From positions 8,866,001 to 8,930,000 of the forward strand of contig NZ_CP030050.1 of the NCBI RefSeq assembly GCF_015291705.1: 64,000 bases of DNA. The letters are read 5' to 3'. The number at the start of each line of letters is the position of its first letter. The first letter of the stretch is position 1. This DNA comes from Bradyrhizobium arachidis (GTDB lineage Bacteria; Pseudomonadota; Alphaproteobacteria; Rhizobiales; Xanthobacteraceae). Made by a program: the position numbers and the translations under genes. Positions 1 to 8,246 of this stretch are shown piece by piece. The notes beneath the pieces are model-generated. The model was given only the letters and a program-made list of their open reading frames with translations, was not told where the DNA came from and did no database searches.

Positions 1-662
1 CGCAGCGCGGCGAGGCCGAGGAAGCGCGGGATGTCGGCGCTGGCCCAGCCGCCGGAATGCGGCATGTTGGTCGGCGCGTCATAGCCGAGATAGGGCGCGA
101 CCAGCACGGTGCGGACAAACAGGTCCTGCACGATCGGAGTGGCGGCGATGCGCAGCGAGAAGCCGCCGCCGGCGGAATGGCCGATCAGGGTCAGCGGCAA
201 ATCAGGCGCGCTCTTGCGGACATGGGCGACAAAATCGACGAGATCGTCCTCGAGCTGGCCGACGTAGCCGATATCGCCGCGCGTGCCCGAGGCACCGTGA
301 CCGCGCGTGTCCAGCGCCCAGGTCTCCACGCCGTGCGTGGCGAGCGCCGCCGTCAAGGCGTGATTGACCGTGCCGGAAGAGCCGGACGAGCCATGGATGA
401 AGATCGCGCCGCGCGCGGTGGCCGAACCGCCCGCCGCGTAATGGCGATAACCGAGCCAGGTGCCGTCACGGGCCTGGAAGCGCTCCAGCGCCGGCAGGGT
501 CGTCATGTCGACGCCCTTGCGGGAGTCGGACACCGAGTGCAGCTCCGGCGGCCGCTCCAGCGGGGTCGCGATCAGGGCGGTGAAGATCAGCGCCACGGCA
601 CCGATCGCGCACAGGCCCCATTTCAGCAGGCTCAGAGCACCTCGCAGCAATTGCATCGCCAT
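1..662 (-). CDS. alpha/beta hydrolase, membrane-anchored (3' end outside window)
   Basis: The first 220 codons of a serine hydrolase of the alpha/beta fold are visible; the C-terminus, with the expected catalytic Asp and His, lies beyond position 1. Residues 8-30 form one hydrophobic segment, so the enzyme is probably anchored in the inner membrane or exported. An oxyanion-loop HGSSGSSG, a DTRGHGASG turn and the nucleophile elbow GHSAGG (Ser) follow in the usual order. ATG 662 is the first start after an in-frame TGA about 21 bp upstream, and an ACGGAG ribosome site precedes it. Substrate cannot be told from sequence. The upstream dyad repeats at 692-718 suggest repression by a TetR-like regulator. 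Confidence 0.85.
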   Translation of the reverse strand, partial: MAMQLLRGALSLLKWGLCAIGAVALIFTALIATPLERPPELHSVSDSRKGVDMTTLPALERFQARDGTWLGYRHYAAGGSATARGAIFIHGSSGSSGTVNHALTAALATHGVETWALDTRGHGASGTRGDIGYVGQLEDDLVDFVAHVRKSAPDLPLTLIGHSAGGGFSLRIAATPIVQDLFVRTVLVAPYLGYDAPTNMPHSGGWASADIPRFLGLAAL

Positions 663-690
663 GGCCGGACTCCGTAAAACTCATCGTCAA

Positions 691-727
691 TAGAGAACTC
701 TATAATACAGAGTACTCTTTCGATCAA
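691..727 (-). promoter_or_regulatory. promoter with two dyad operators for the hydrolase
   Basis: On the minus strand TTGATC (727-722) and TATAGA (704-699) are spaced by 17 bp, like a sigma-70 promoter. Two related palindromes lie across it: AGAGTACTCT (709-718, perfect) between the -35 and -10, and AGAGAACTCT (692-701, one imperfect pair) over the -10. They begin 17 bp apart. Such placement would let a dimeric repressor block RNA polymerase. No regulator gene for it is in the window; it may lie beyond position 1. Confidence 0.5.
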
Positions 728-781
728 TCCCCGGATTGGCACTGCGCGGCGAAAATCCTTAACGTCGGGTCCGACCCCAAA

Positions 782-2416
782 ATGCCGAATCGATTGCCGA
801 TGCCGCCTGCGGAACAACTTCACAACGCGCCCGAATTCACCGTCTCCGAGCTCTCACAGTCCCTGAAGCGGACGGTGGAGGACACCTACGGCCATGTCCG
901 GGTCCGCGGCGAGATCTCCGGCTTTCGCGGCGCCCACTCCTCCGGTCACTGCTATTTCGCGCTCAAGGACGAGAGTGCCAAGATCGAGGCGGTGATCTGG
1001 AAGGGCGTGCACGGCCGCATGCGCTTCAAGCCCCAGGAGGGGCTCGAGGTCATCGCCACGGGCAAGCTCACGACCTATCCGGGCTCCTCGAAATACCAGA
1101 TCGTCATCGAGGCGCTGGAGCCGGCCGGCATCGGCGCGCTGATGGCGCTGATGGAGGAGCGCAAGAAGAAGCTCGCCGCCGAAGGCCTGTTCGACGAGGC
1201 GCGCAAGCAGCTCTTGCCATGGCTGCCGGAGGTGATCGGCGTCGTCACCTCGCCGACCGGCGCCGTGATCCGCGACATCCTGCATCGGCTCGAGGACCGC
1301 TTCCCGCGCCGCGTGCTGGTTTGGCCGGTCAAGGTGCAGGGCGAAGGCTCGGCCGAGCAGGTCGCGGCCGCGATCCGCGGCTTCAACGCGCTGCCGGAGG
1401 GCGGCAAGATCCCGCGGCCCGACGTGCTGATCGTGGCGCGCGGCGGCGGCTCGCTGGAGGATCTCTGGTCGTTCAACGAGGAGATCGTGGTCCGTGCCGC
1501 AGCCGAGAGCATGATCCCGCTGATCTCGGCCGTGGGCCACGAGACCGACATCACGCTGATCGATTTCGTCGCCGACAAGCGCGCGCCGACGCCGACGGCG
1601 GCGGCCGAGATGGCTGTCCCCGTGCGCAGCGAATTGTTCGTCGAGGTCGCCGATCTCGGTCGCCGCACCCGCGCCTATTGGCAGCGCGCCCAGGAGAGCC
1701 GCCGCAGCGAATTGCGCGCCGCCGCGCGCGCGCTGCCGGCCGCAGGTGATCTCCTGGCGATCCCCCGGCAGCGGCTGGATTCAGCGGGCGCGTCCCTGCC
1801 CCGCTGCCTTAAGGCCAACACGCATGCGCATTTCCGCAGGTTCACCGCGGCCAGCTCAAAGCTGACGCTGCGGGTGCTGCACGGCCAGATCTCGCAGGCC
1901 GATCACCGCCTCACCGTATGCGGCGAGCGGCTTGGCCTTTCCGCACGCTCGCTGCTGCGGCAGCGGCGCGACCGCTTTGCCGGGCTCGAGGTGCGCCTGC
2001 GTGCCTCAAAGCTGTCCAATGCGCAGGCGCAGCGGAACGCCATCGCCCGCCAGCGCGAGCGCACCCATCGGCTGGCCGAGCGCGCACAGCGCGCGCTGGC
2101 AACGCTGCTGCACCGGCTCGATACCCGCGTCGAGAACAGCGGCAAGCTGCTCTCGGCGCTGTCCTATCGCAGCGTGCTCGCGCGCGGCTTTGCGCTGGTG
2201 CGCGATGAAGGGGGACATCCCGTGCATGCGGCGGACTCGATCGGTCCCGGCGCACGTGTCGAGATCGAGTTCGCCGATGGCCGGGTCGGCGCGACCGCGG
2301 ATGCGGATCGCACCGTCCCGGCGGCAAAGCGCGCGCCGTCGCAAGCAAAGCCGGCCACGCAGGACACAAAGCCCGCGCCGAAGCGCAAGCCGGTGGATCA
2401 GGGCAGCTTGTTCTGA
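782..2416 (+). CDS. xseA: exodeoxyribonuclease VII large subunit
   Basis: Large subunit of exonuclease VII, which with XseB degrades single-stranded DNA from both ends in the cytoplasm. The N-terminal OB-fold covers roughly residues 15-115. The catalytic domain follows, with [15 protein letters not shown] near residue 220 and [20 protein letters not shown] near 252, both hallmark segments. The rest is a long Arg/Ala-rich helical region and a basic, Pro/Ala-rich tail ending DQGSLF. At 544 residues it is longer than the E. coli protein (about 450), mainly in the helical region and tail. No strong ribosome site precedes ATG 782; an in-frame ATG at 800 is an alternative start. xseB is not adjacent. 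Confidence 0.95.
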   Translation: MPNRLPMPPAEQLHNAPEFTVSELSQSLKRTVEDTYGHVRVRGEISGFRGAHSSGHCYFALKDESAKIEAVIWKGVHGRMRFKPQEGLEVIATGKLTTYPGSSKYQIVIEALEPAGIGALMALMEERKKKLAAEGLFDEARKQLLPWLPEVIGVVTSPTGAVIRDILHRLEDRFPRRVLVWPVKVQGEGSAEQVAAAIRGFNALPEGGKIPRPDVLIVARGGGSLEDLWSFNEEIVVRAAAESMIPLISAVGHETDITLIDFVADKRAPTPTAAAEMAVPVRSELFVEVADLGRRTRAYWQRAQESRRSELRAAARALPAAGDLLAIPRQRLDSAGASLPRCLKANTHAHFRRFTAASSKLTLRVLHGQISQADHRLTVCGERLGLSARSLLRQRRDRFAGLEVRLRASKLSNAQAQRNAIARQRERTHRLAERAQRALATLLHRLDTRVENSGKLLSALSYRSVLARGFALVRDEGGHPVHAADSIGPGARVEIEFADGRVGATADADRTVPAAKRAPSQAKPATQDTKPAPKRKPVDQGSLF

Positions 2417-2439
2417 GGCGCGAGGGTGGCGCTGCGCCC

Positions 2440-2583
2440 TCGCTGTCATTCCCCGCCGCCGGGTCTCGCCTTCGGCGAGCCCGATGACAGGCTCCGGCGG
2501 GGAATCCAGTACGCCGCCGCTTCTCGGTGAATCACAGACGCCTCGGAATACTGGATCGCCCGGTCAAGCCGGGCGATGACAGC
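2440..2583. repeat. palindromic intergenic repeat, 'CATTCC...GGGCGATGACAG' type
   Basis: Two opposed GC-rich arms (TGTCATTCCCCGCCG and GCCGGGCGATGACA) with internal hairpins. The same kind of element recurs at 24269-24379, 25548-25628 and 28673-28768. It is typical of REP-like repeats between Bradyrhizobium genes. It may act as a 3' mRNA hairpin for xseA. Confidence 0.65.
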
Positions 2584-2625
2584 GAATGTGTGGAGATGCA
2601 TGTGGCCTACGCAGCTCGTCATATC

Positions 2626-2757
2626 AGACCCGTCATCCTGAGGTGCGAGCTGCGCGAGGCGCAGCATCGTGCAGAGAGCCTCGAAGGATGAACGGCCGAG
2701 ATGCAGCCGGGCCGTCGCCCTTCGAGGCTCGCCGAAGAGGCGAGCACCTCAGGGTGA
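2626..2757. repeat. palindromic intergenic repeat, 'CATCCTGAGG...CCTCAGGGTGACGG' type
   Basis: The arms read CATCCTGAGGTGCGAGC and GCGAGCACCTCAGGGTGACG, with an inner pair CTCGAAGGATGA / CCCTTCGAGGCTCG. A second copy lies at 33205-33330. Together with the preceding repeat this fills most of the 360 bp between xseA and the next small gene; nothing else is evident there. Confidence 0.65.
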
Positions 2758-2777
2758 CGGAATTGATAGGGCCCGCC

Positions 2778-2927
2778 CTACCGGCAGGACAATCCCGCGT
2801 CGATCGTGGTCCAGAAGCCGCAATGGTCCGGCGCGCGCATGGGGGCGCCGGCGTGGGCTTCGAACAGGAAGACCGCGACGGTGAAGACGATCAGGGCGGA
2901 AGCGAAGAGGGTGATGCGGTTGCGCAT
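2778..2927 (-). CDS. small membrane or secreted protein, 49 aa
   Basis: Starts MRNRITLFASALIVFTVAVF, a basic N-terminus followed by one hydrophobic stretch, then a short tail with two cysteines (DHCGFW and GLSCR). This is the layout of a secreted or single-pass membrane peptide. No family is recognised. An upstream extension to 3068 is possible but is Arg/Pro-rich and looks non-coding. No clear ribosome site precedes ATG 2927, which lowers confidence. Confidence 0.4.
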   Translation of the reverse strand: MRNRITLFASALIVFTVAVFLFEAHAGAPMRAPDHCGFWTTIDAGLSCR

Positions 2928-3141
2928 GAGGATTGCGTTTAATCGACATCGTGGTCGAAAGATGGCGCGATCACCTGTTGAAACTCGCAAGGCACGCGAT
3001 CCGTAGATTCCCGGTCGGCCATCAGGCTCCGTGCAGGGCGGTGGTCGATGCGGGGCTGTCCGCCTCACATTGTTCCTCGGGCGGCCCCGCTTCGGCCTTC
3101 GCGTCTACCGAGCTACGGCGCGACAAGTCCGCTCATCCGCG

Positions 3142-3966
3142 CTACCGCGCCAGCCACTCCGCGACTTCCTTCTGCGACTCCGCGCGCGCCTCGGAATCGG
3201 TGCCGAGATGGCCGTGCTCGGGTGCGGCGGCGTCGCCGTTAGCAGCGGCCGCATGCAGCGGCGTGTTGGCGCGGTCGAAGTCGTGATAGGCGCCGGGATA
3301 GACCACGATGCGTGCGAGCGCGCTGCGGCCGTGTGCGCCGTCCACCATCTGGCGGCAGGCCGGCGGCGAGGAGACATCGTCATTGCCGCCGATCAGGACC
3401 AGGGTCGGCACCCGCGTGCTCCACCCCAGACCGGCGGAAATCCGGCAATCGGGATAGAACGCGATGGCGGCGCGGAAATCCGGGCTCGCGTCGCGTGCCC
3501 CGCCCTGCGGCCGCACCGCCCAGAGCAGTGCGCTGGCGCCGTTGGCCCAACCGATCAGGCTGATGCGGCTGCGCGCCACCCAGGTCTGCTTCATCAGCCA
3601 GGCGCGCGAGGCCGCAATGTCGGCGACGCGCTCGCGCCGCGCCTTGACGTGCATCTCCTTGACGCGGCATTGCGGCCCGAGCTCGCGCGAGCCGTAGCTG
3701 TCGGGCAGCAGCACGGCATTGCCCGCCTTGAGCAGGCGCTCGGCCCAGTCACGATAGCGCGGCAGCACTGGTTCTGAATGGTTGCCGAGGCCGCCGCAGC
3801 CATGCAGCGCGATCACGGTCGGAAACGGCCCGTCGCCTTCGGGCTTGTAGAGCTGCGCATGCAGCACGCCCGACGACAGCGGAATGTCGACCTGCTGCGG
3901 CGCCGGCGACGCATGCGCGGCCGGCATCAGCAGCATCAGGAACAGGGCGGTCAGTCGAAGGCGCAT
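3142..3966 (-). CDS. secreted dienelactone-hydrolase-like protein lacking the nucleophile
   Basis: About 274 residues. The start at 3966 gives a clean signal peptide (MRLRLTALFLMLLMPAAHA). The body is an alpha/beta hydrolase of the dienelactone hydrolase family: ALHGCGGLG forms the oxyanion loop, GGNDDVSSP carries the acid and YPGAYHDFD the histidine. At the nucleophile elbow, where relatives have G-x-S-x-G or G-x-C-x-G, this protein has GWANGA, so the nucleophile position is Ala (codon GCC at about 3545-3550). It may be a pseudoenzyme or use another chemistry. It is a monocistronic gene facing away from the DUF2093 gene. Confidence 0.8.
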   Translation of the reverse strand: MRLRLTALFLMLLMPAAHASPAPQQVDIPLSSGVLHAQLYKPEGDGPFPTVIALHGCGGLGNHSEPVLPRYRDWAERLLKAGNAVLLPDSYGSRELGPQCRVKEMHVKARRERVADIAASRAWLMKQTWVARSRISLIGWANGASALLWAVRPQGGARDASPDFRAAIAFYPDCRISAGLGWSTRVPTLVLIGGNDDVSSPPACRQMVDGAHGRSALARIVVYPGAYHDFDRANTPLHAAAANGDAAAPEHGHLGTDSEARAESQKEVAEWLAR

Positions 3967-4144
3967 CGGTGTCTGCGTCAAAATCCTTCGGCCCAGCACT
4001 ATCACGCGAAAACGGCGGCAAAACATCACAAACCGGTGGGTTTAACGGGCGGACAAGCCACCCTATCTATGCTACATCCCGTCCAACACATCGTGCCCTC
4101 CCGGGTTCTCCCAGGAAGCGGCCCCTCCACGGAGACTTTCGACC

Positions 4145-4369
4145 GTGCTGAACAAGTTCGGCCCCTCGGGCCATGGCGAAGCGCAGGTGCAGTATCTCGA
4201 CGGCGATTTCCGCGTGATCTCGCCGGGGACCTTCGTGCGCTGTGCCATCACCGACACGCGCATCCCGCTCGACGAGCTGAAATACTGGAGCGTCGATTTG
4301 CAGGAAGCCTACGCCACGCCCGCTGCCGTGCTGCAGCGGCACTTTCCGGGCGCGCTGAAGCAGCCGTGA
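4145..4369 (+). CDS. DUF2093 family protein
   Basis: A 74-residue protein matching the small alphaproteobacterial DUF2093 family, recognisable by EAQVQYLDGDFRVISPGTFVRCA and IPLDELKYWSVDLQEAY split over the middle of the protein. The start codon is GTG, preceded by GGAG eleven bases upstream. Function is unknown. Compact, soluble and without a signal peptide, so presumably cytoplasmic. Confidence 0.85.
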   Translation: MLNKFGPSGHGEAQVQYLDGDFRVISPGTFVRCAITDTRIPLDELKYWSVDLQEAYATPAAVLQRHFPGALKQP

Positions 4370-4387
4370 GCGTGATTTCGTAGATCT

Positions 4388-4482
4388 CGTAGGGTGGGCT
4401 AAGGCGCAAAGCGCCGTGCCCACCATCTCTCCACGGCAGCAACGAACAACGTGGGCACGCTTCGCTTTGCCCACCCTACGAT
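4388..4482. repeat. inverted repeat, GTAGGGTGGGC family (copy 1)
   Basis: Ends CGTAGGGTGGGCTAAGGCG and CGCTTTGCCCACCCTACGA form a long inverted repeat around an AT-richer centre with a second, inner CGTGCCCACC / GTGGGCACG pair. Further copies lie at 5829-5921, 12268-12361, 61378-61535 and 61569-61605, all between genes. No transposase of the right type is near, so it is non-autonomous. Confidence 0.75.
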
Positions 4483-4505
4483 ATCGAGATCGCAGCATCG
4501 CTCCG

Positions 4506-4814
4506 CTATTGTGGCTCGGGACCATCCGTGCCCACGCAAGTCTTGATCGCACTCTTGCGCGCTTCGCCGACGACCTTCTGATCGATCGCCTGCTTCAGGC
4601 AATCGAGCCGCGCCTGCGCCATGCAGAGCTGCATCTGGTCTCGCTTCTCCTGCCCCTTAAAGTTTTGCGTCGTCGCAAGACAGGTCACGCGCTTGGTCGC
4701 GGGAACCGGCACGGTGGCGGTCGGACTTGGTGCAGGCGCCGGCGTTTGCGCCAGCACCGGCGCAATGATCAGACACACAAGGCTCGCGGCGAAGGCTGCG
4801 GACGGCAATCTCAT
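4506..4814 (-). CDS. secreted PsiF-like small protein
   Basis: 102 residues from ATG 4814. The signal peptide is MRLPSAAFAASLVCLIIAPVLAQ, followed by a Pro/Thr/Ala spacer and a domain with three spaced cysteines (CLATTQNFKGQEKR, LCMAQARLDCL, KTCVG). The K-G-x-x-R-x-x-x-M-x-x-C arrangement resembles PsiF-repeat proteins, which are periplasmic and of unknown role. The longer form from 4886 would bury the signal peptide and is rejected. Confidence 0.65.
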   Translation of the reverse strand: MRLPSAAFAASLVCLIIAPVLAQTPAPAPSPTATVPVPATKRVTCLATTQNFKGQEKRDQMQLCMAQARLDCLKQAIDQKVVGEARKSAIKTCVGTDGPEPQ

Positions 4815-4908
4815 CGAATTCTCCCGATCGTCTGACATCGATAGGCGCCTTGCGATGAATGTCGCCTGAATGGCAGGCTGCGACACGATGGCAAGAGCGC
4901 AGCCGCCC

Positions 4909-5009
4909 TAAAAGCGCGATGAGATCAGGATGAATCGTCATCGCGCTTCAGGTTATTGTTTGAGCATGATCTTTTCGGAAAACCGCTGCGCACTTTTCCG
5001 GATCATGCT
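4909..5009. repeat. dispersed repeat, 'GAGCATGATCTTTTCGGAAAA' family (copy 1)
   Basis: Begins AAAGCGCGATGAGATCAGG, continues GAATCGTCATCGCGCTT as a hairpin, then holds the inverted arms GAGCATGATCTTTTCGGAAA and TTTTCCGGATCATGCTC. A copy of over 85 percent identity by eye lies at 29246-29344, and a fragment at 46603-46625. Confidence 0.75.
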
Positions 5010-5250
5010 CCAGCCGCTGGCGATGCAGCCGATCTCCAGGGCATGGCGACGAATGTGCCGGCGTCCCGACGGTGTTCGCGCGCGCTCGCACCGCCGGTCT
5101 CACAGACAAATGATCTCATCATGCCGATCTGCGTTGCATCGAATAGCGCGTGCACTCAATGGTGAGTCATTTCGCGCTGTAGTTGGATTCTTTGTTGCAA
5201 TTCGGCGCGCTTAAGTTGTTTGACGAAATCTTGGTGAAACACAGGGCTGC
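5010..5250. other. gene-free stretch upstream of two small genes
   Basis: After the dispersed repeat nothing coding is convincing here. A TTGACG at 5220-5225 could be a -35 element for the small genes downstream, but no good -10 follows at the right distance. Confidence 0.3.
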
Positions 5251-5264
5251 TAACATGCATGTTA
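5251..5264. promoter_or_regulatory. perfect 14-bp palindrome TAACATGCATGTTA
   Basis: TAACATGCATGTTA is identical to its reverse complement. It lies 180 bp before the small gene at 5445 and just after the candidate -35 TTGACG, so it could be an operator. The binding factor is unknown. Confidence 0.35.
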
Positions 5265-5444
5265 GGTAATTGGCCCTGTTGCTTTTATCGCGCAGACAAT
5301 CAAGTCAACCAAAAGCCGTTGAGCATTGGAATTGGCGCAGTCTGTGAACGGGCTCATATCGAAGAGCCATCTGACGGGCTAGGATCACCTCGAAAATTCG
5401 CGGCGGCATATCAGTCAATCGAATACCAACCGATGGGGGTGTTC

Positions 5445-5630
5445 ATGCCCACCATATTGGACCTGCTGTATCGTGAATATTGCCGCGCCCGTCTCGCTGA
5501 AATGCGCAAACAGCTTCTGATCGCAACAGAACGCTTCGAGGCTCTCGATGCCGATCGTCATCCGGCGGATCAGGGTGACGAGAATGAGACGAAGGCGCAC
5601 CACAAGACCGGCCGCAACGCGCCGCATTGA
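5445..5630 (+). CDS. small hypothetical protein, 61 aa
   Basis: Starts MPTILDLLYREYCRARLAEM and continues as a charged helix ending in a Lys/His-rich tail. Small proteins of this type, with a YREYCRARLAEMRK-like core, are something I associate with Bradyrhizobium, but I know no function. GGGGGTG lies four bases before ATG 5445; an in-frame ATG at 5433 is less well placed. Soluble, no signal peptide. Confidence 0.55.
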   Translation: MPTILDLLYREYCRARLAEMRKQLLIATERFEALDADRHPADQGDENETKAHHKTGRNAPH

Positions 5631-5702
5631 AGCGGCTCGAAGACCGGTGATCTCTCCCGCGTAGCAATGGCCAAGCAATTGGCTGCAGTTTGGGAGGAAG
5701 CG

Positions 5703-5789
5703 ATGAATACACCCGAATGCTATACCTTCATGGTGGCCTGCGCCTCGTGCCTGACCATTATCGGAATGATTGCCGTTGGTGCGTGGTGA
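5703..5789 (+). CDS. 28-residue membrane micropeptide
   Basis: The frame MNTPECYTFMVACASCLTII followed by GMIAVGAW and a stop encodes one transmembrane helix with three cysteines near its N-terminal half. A very strong ribosome site, GGGAGGAAG (5692-5700), sits two bases before ATG 5703. It lies 72 bp after the previous small gene and may be co-transcribed. The strong ribosome site is the main argument for expression. Confidence 0.5.
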   Translation: MNTPECYTFMVACASCLTIIGMIAVGAW

Positions 5790-5828
5790 GCACGACCAAG
5801 TGCTGAACCGAGATTGCAGCCGTGACGC

Positions 5829-5921
5829 CGTAGGGTGGGCAAAGCGAAGCGTGCCCACGACTCTCACTTTCAACCCAGATGTTCCTGATGGTGGGCACGC
5901 TGCGCTTTGCCCACCCTACGC
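5829..5921. repeat. inverted repeat, GTAGGGTGGGC family (copy 2)
   Basis: Ends CGTAGGGTGGGCAAAGCGAA and CGCTTTGCCCACCCTACGCG, with the inner CGTGCCCAC / GTGGGCACG pair. It lies just downstream of lpxK, where it would form a 3' hairpin on the minus-strand mRNA. Confidence 0.75.
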
Positions 5922-5932
5922 GATCTACAAAA

Positions 5933-6949
5933 TCATCGCCTGGAAAACAGCCGCTCGCGCGCCTTGTAGAGGTGATTGCTGATCAGCTGCCGCAGCGTTG
6001 CCGGATCGTCGAAGGAGAGCTGCACGGCGAACGGCACGATGCCGCCTGGCACATCGCCGCGGCCGCGCAGGCGCGCGAGGTCCTTTTCCGTCGTCACCAG
6101 CGTGAGCTGCTCGCGTCGGGCGTCCGCCGCAAGCAGGGCGAGCTCGTCGTGCGAAAACCTGTGGTGATCGGCAAAGGGGCGCGTGCGGGCAACATCGATG
6201 CCGCAGGCGCGCAAGCTGCGGAAGAAGCGCTCGGGATCGCCGATGCCGGCGAACGCGAAAACGGACTTGCCGGCGAGCTGCCCGACGGAAGCCGTATCCG
6301 GCGTCAAGCGTGCGCGCAGCCTGGGCTTGCCGCGCCTTTCGAGCTCGGCCGCGACATCGTCCGCGGCATGGCCGTCGCCGATCAGCACCAGCGCGTCGGT
6401 GCGCGCGAGCTGCGCCTTCAGCGGCGCGCGCAGGGGGCCGGCCGGAAACACCTTGCCGTTGCCGAGGCCGCGCTCGCTGTCGATCACGATCAGCGATGCA
6501 TCCTTCATCAGATGCGGGTTCTGGAAGCCGTCATCCATCAGGATCACGGTGGCGCCTTGCGACTTCGCCAGCGCGACGCCGTCGACGCGGTTGCGCGCGA
6601 CCGCGACGGGCACGTCGCGCACCATCATCAGCGGCTCGTCGCCGATGTCGGCGGCAGTGTGACGCGCGCGATCGACCATCACCGGGCCCTGAAGCCGTCC
6701 GCCATAACCGCGGCTGAGCACCACCGGCGTCTCGCCGAGCTCGCGCAGCAGCTTGGTCAGCGCCAGCACGGTCGGCGTCTTGCCGGCACCGCCGACATGG
6801 TAATTGCCGACGCAGATCACGGGAATGCCGGCGTCAAAGCCCTTGCGCGCCATGCGGCGCGCGGTGATGGCGCCGTAGAGCGCGCCCAACGGACTCAAAA
6901 GATGCGACTTCGGGGAACGTGGCCGGTACCAGAAGGCCGGCTCACGCAT
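5933..6949 (-). CDS. lpxK: tetraacyldisaccharide 4'-kinase
   Basis: Phosphorylates the 4' position of the lipid A disaccharide at the inner membrane, using ATP. 338 residues, normal length. The Walker A motif VGGAGKTP is at residues 52-59, after GIPVICVGNYH; SRGYGGR and MDDGFQNP are further family signatures. ATG 6949 overlaps the end of waaA by 8 bp, indicating translational coupling. It is the last gene of the pmbA-cysQ-DUF4170-DUF374-waaA-lpxK operon. Confidence 0.95.
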   Translation of the reverse strand: MREPAFWYRPRSPKSHLLSPLGALYGAITARRMARKGFDAGIPVICVGNYHVGGAGKTPTVLALTKLLRELGETPVVLSRGYGGRLQGPVMVDRARHTAADIGDEPLMMVRDVPVAVARNRVDGVALAKSQGATVILMDDGFQNPHLMKDASLIVIDSERGLGNGKVFPAGPLRAPLKAQLARTDALVLIGDGHAADDVAAELERRGKPRLRARLTPDTASVGQLAGKSVFAFAGIGDPERFFRSLRACGIDVARTRPFADHHRFSHDELALLAADARREQLTLVTTEKDLARLRGRGDVPGGIVPFAVQLSFDDPATLRQLISNHLYKARERLFSRR

Positions 6950-8246
6950 TGGCCGCTCCCATCTCGATCCGCAGCTGCAGCAGATACGGCTCGAGTGCGC
7001 CCATGGTGCGGTCGAGCGCGCCGCCGAGCTGATCCACCACGCCGCTGCCGGCGCGCTGCATCTTGTCGCGCATGGTGGGATCGGCCAGGAGCTGGCCGAG
7101 CTGCTTGACCAGCACTTCCTGCGTGTCGGCCTGACGCGCGCCACCGCTCGCATCGAGCGCCTCGTAGACGTCGGCGAAGTTGAAGACGTGCGGGCCATGG
7201 ACGATCGCGGCCCCGAGCTTGATCGCCTCGATCGGATTCTGCCCGCCATGGCGGATCAGCGATCCGCCCATGAAGACGATCGGCGAGAGGCGATAGAACA
7301 GGCCGAGCTCGCCCATGGTGTCGGCGACATAGACGTCGGTCGCGGCGGTCGGCAGCTCCTCGCGCGAACGCAAGCCGGGCTTCAGGCCGGATGCCGTGAT
7401 CAGCCCTGCGATCGAGGAGCCGCGATCCGGATGGCGCGGGACGATCACGGTGAGGAGTTGCGGAAAGAAACCGGCGAGGCTGCGATGGGCCGCGACCAGC
7501 ATCTCGTCCTCGCCCGGATGGGTCGAGGCCGCGACGATGATCGGACGCCCGCGCGTCATCGCCATCAGCCGCTCCAGCCTCGCGGGATCGGCCGGCGGCG
7601 CGGGAACGTCGAGCTTGAGATTGCCCGTGGTGACGACGTCGCGGCCGCCGAGCGCGGAGAAGCGCTCGGCATCGACCTTCGATTGCGCTAGGCAGATGTC
7701 GAACCGCGACAGCAGCGCCGAGATGGTGCCGTACATCCGCCGCCAGCGCGGGAAGGAGCGCGGCGACATCCGCCCGTTGATCAGCACCATCGGCACCCGG
7801 CGCGCTGCGCCCGCCAGGATCAGGTTGGGCCACAGGTCGGATTCGATGAACAGCGCCAGCGACGGCTTCCAATGGTCGAGGAAGCGCGCGACGTAGCGCG
7901 GCGAATCATAGGGCACGTATTGATGGATGACGTCGGGCGGAAAGCGCTTGGCGACGACGGCCGCAGAGGTCACGGTGCCCGAGGTGAGCAGGATGCGCAG
8001 GTTGAGGTCGCGCAGGCGCTCGATCAGCGCGGCCGCGGCCAGGACCTCGCCGACGCTGGCGCCGTGGATCCAGACCAGCGGACCGTGCGGACGGACGTCT
8101 TGGCTAAGGCCCCGCCGCTCGCCGACGCGCGCGGGATCCTCCTTGCCCTGCTTCAGCCGCCGCTTGATCAGCGCAGGCGCCAGCGGCACCAGGCCGCTCG
8201 CCAGGCGATGATACATCCGCAGCGTCATCGGAAGCGAACTAGCCAT
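6942..8246 (-). CDS. waaA: 3-deoxy-D-manno-octulosonic-acid (Kdo) transferase
   Basis: Transfers Kdo from CMP-Kdo to lipid A precursor at the cytoplasmic face of the inner membrane. 434 residues. The N-terminal domain has HGASVGEV (Glu67, the conserved catalytic acid of WaaA) and ESDLWPNLI; the C-terminal GT-B half has VFMGGSLI and GGQNPIEAIKLG, the nucleotide-sugar site. The start ATG 8246 overlaps the stop of the upstream acyltransferase gene as ATGGCTAG. An in-frame ATG at 8228 is possible, but the overlapping one fits coupling. Confidence 0.95.
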   Translation of the reverse strand: MASSLPMTLRMYHRLASGLVPLAPALIKRRLKQGKEDPARVGERRGLSQDVRPHGPLVWIHGASVGEVLAAAALIERLRDLNLRILLTSGTVTSAAVVAKRFPPDVIHQYVPYDSPRYVARFLDHWKPSLALFIESDLWPNLILAGAARRVPMVLINGRMSPRSFPRWRRMYGTISALLSRFDICLAQSKVDAERFSALGGRDVVTTGNLKLDVPAPPADPARLERLMAMTRGRPIIVAASTHPGEDEMLVAAHRSLAGFFPQLLTVIVPRHPDRGSSIAGLITASGLKPGLRSREELPTAATDVYVADTMGELGLFYRLSPIVFMGGSLIRHGGQNPIEAIKLGAAIVHGPHVFNFADVYEALDASGGARQADTQEVLVKQLGQLLADPTMRDKMQRAGSGVVDQLGGALDRTMGALEPYLLQLRIEMGAANA

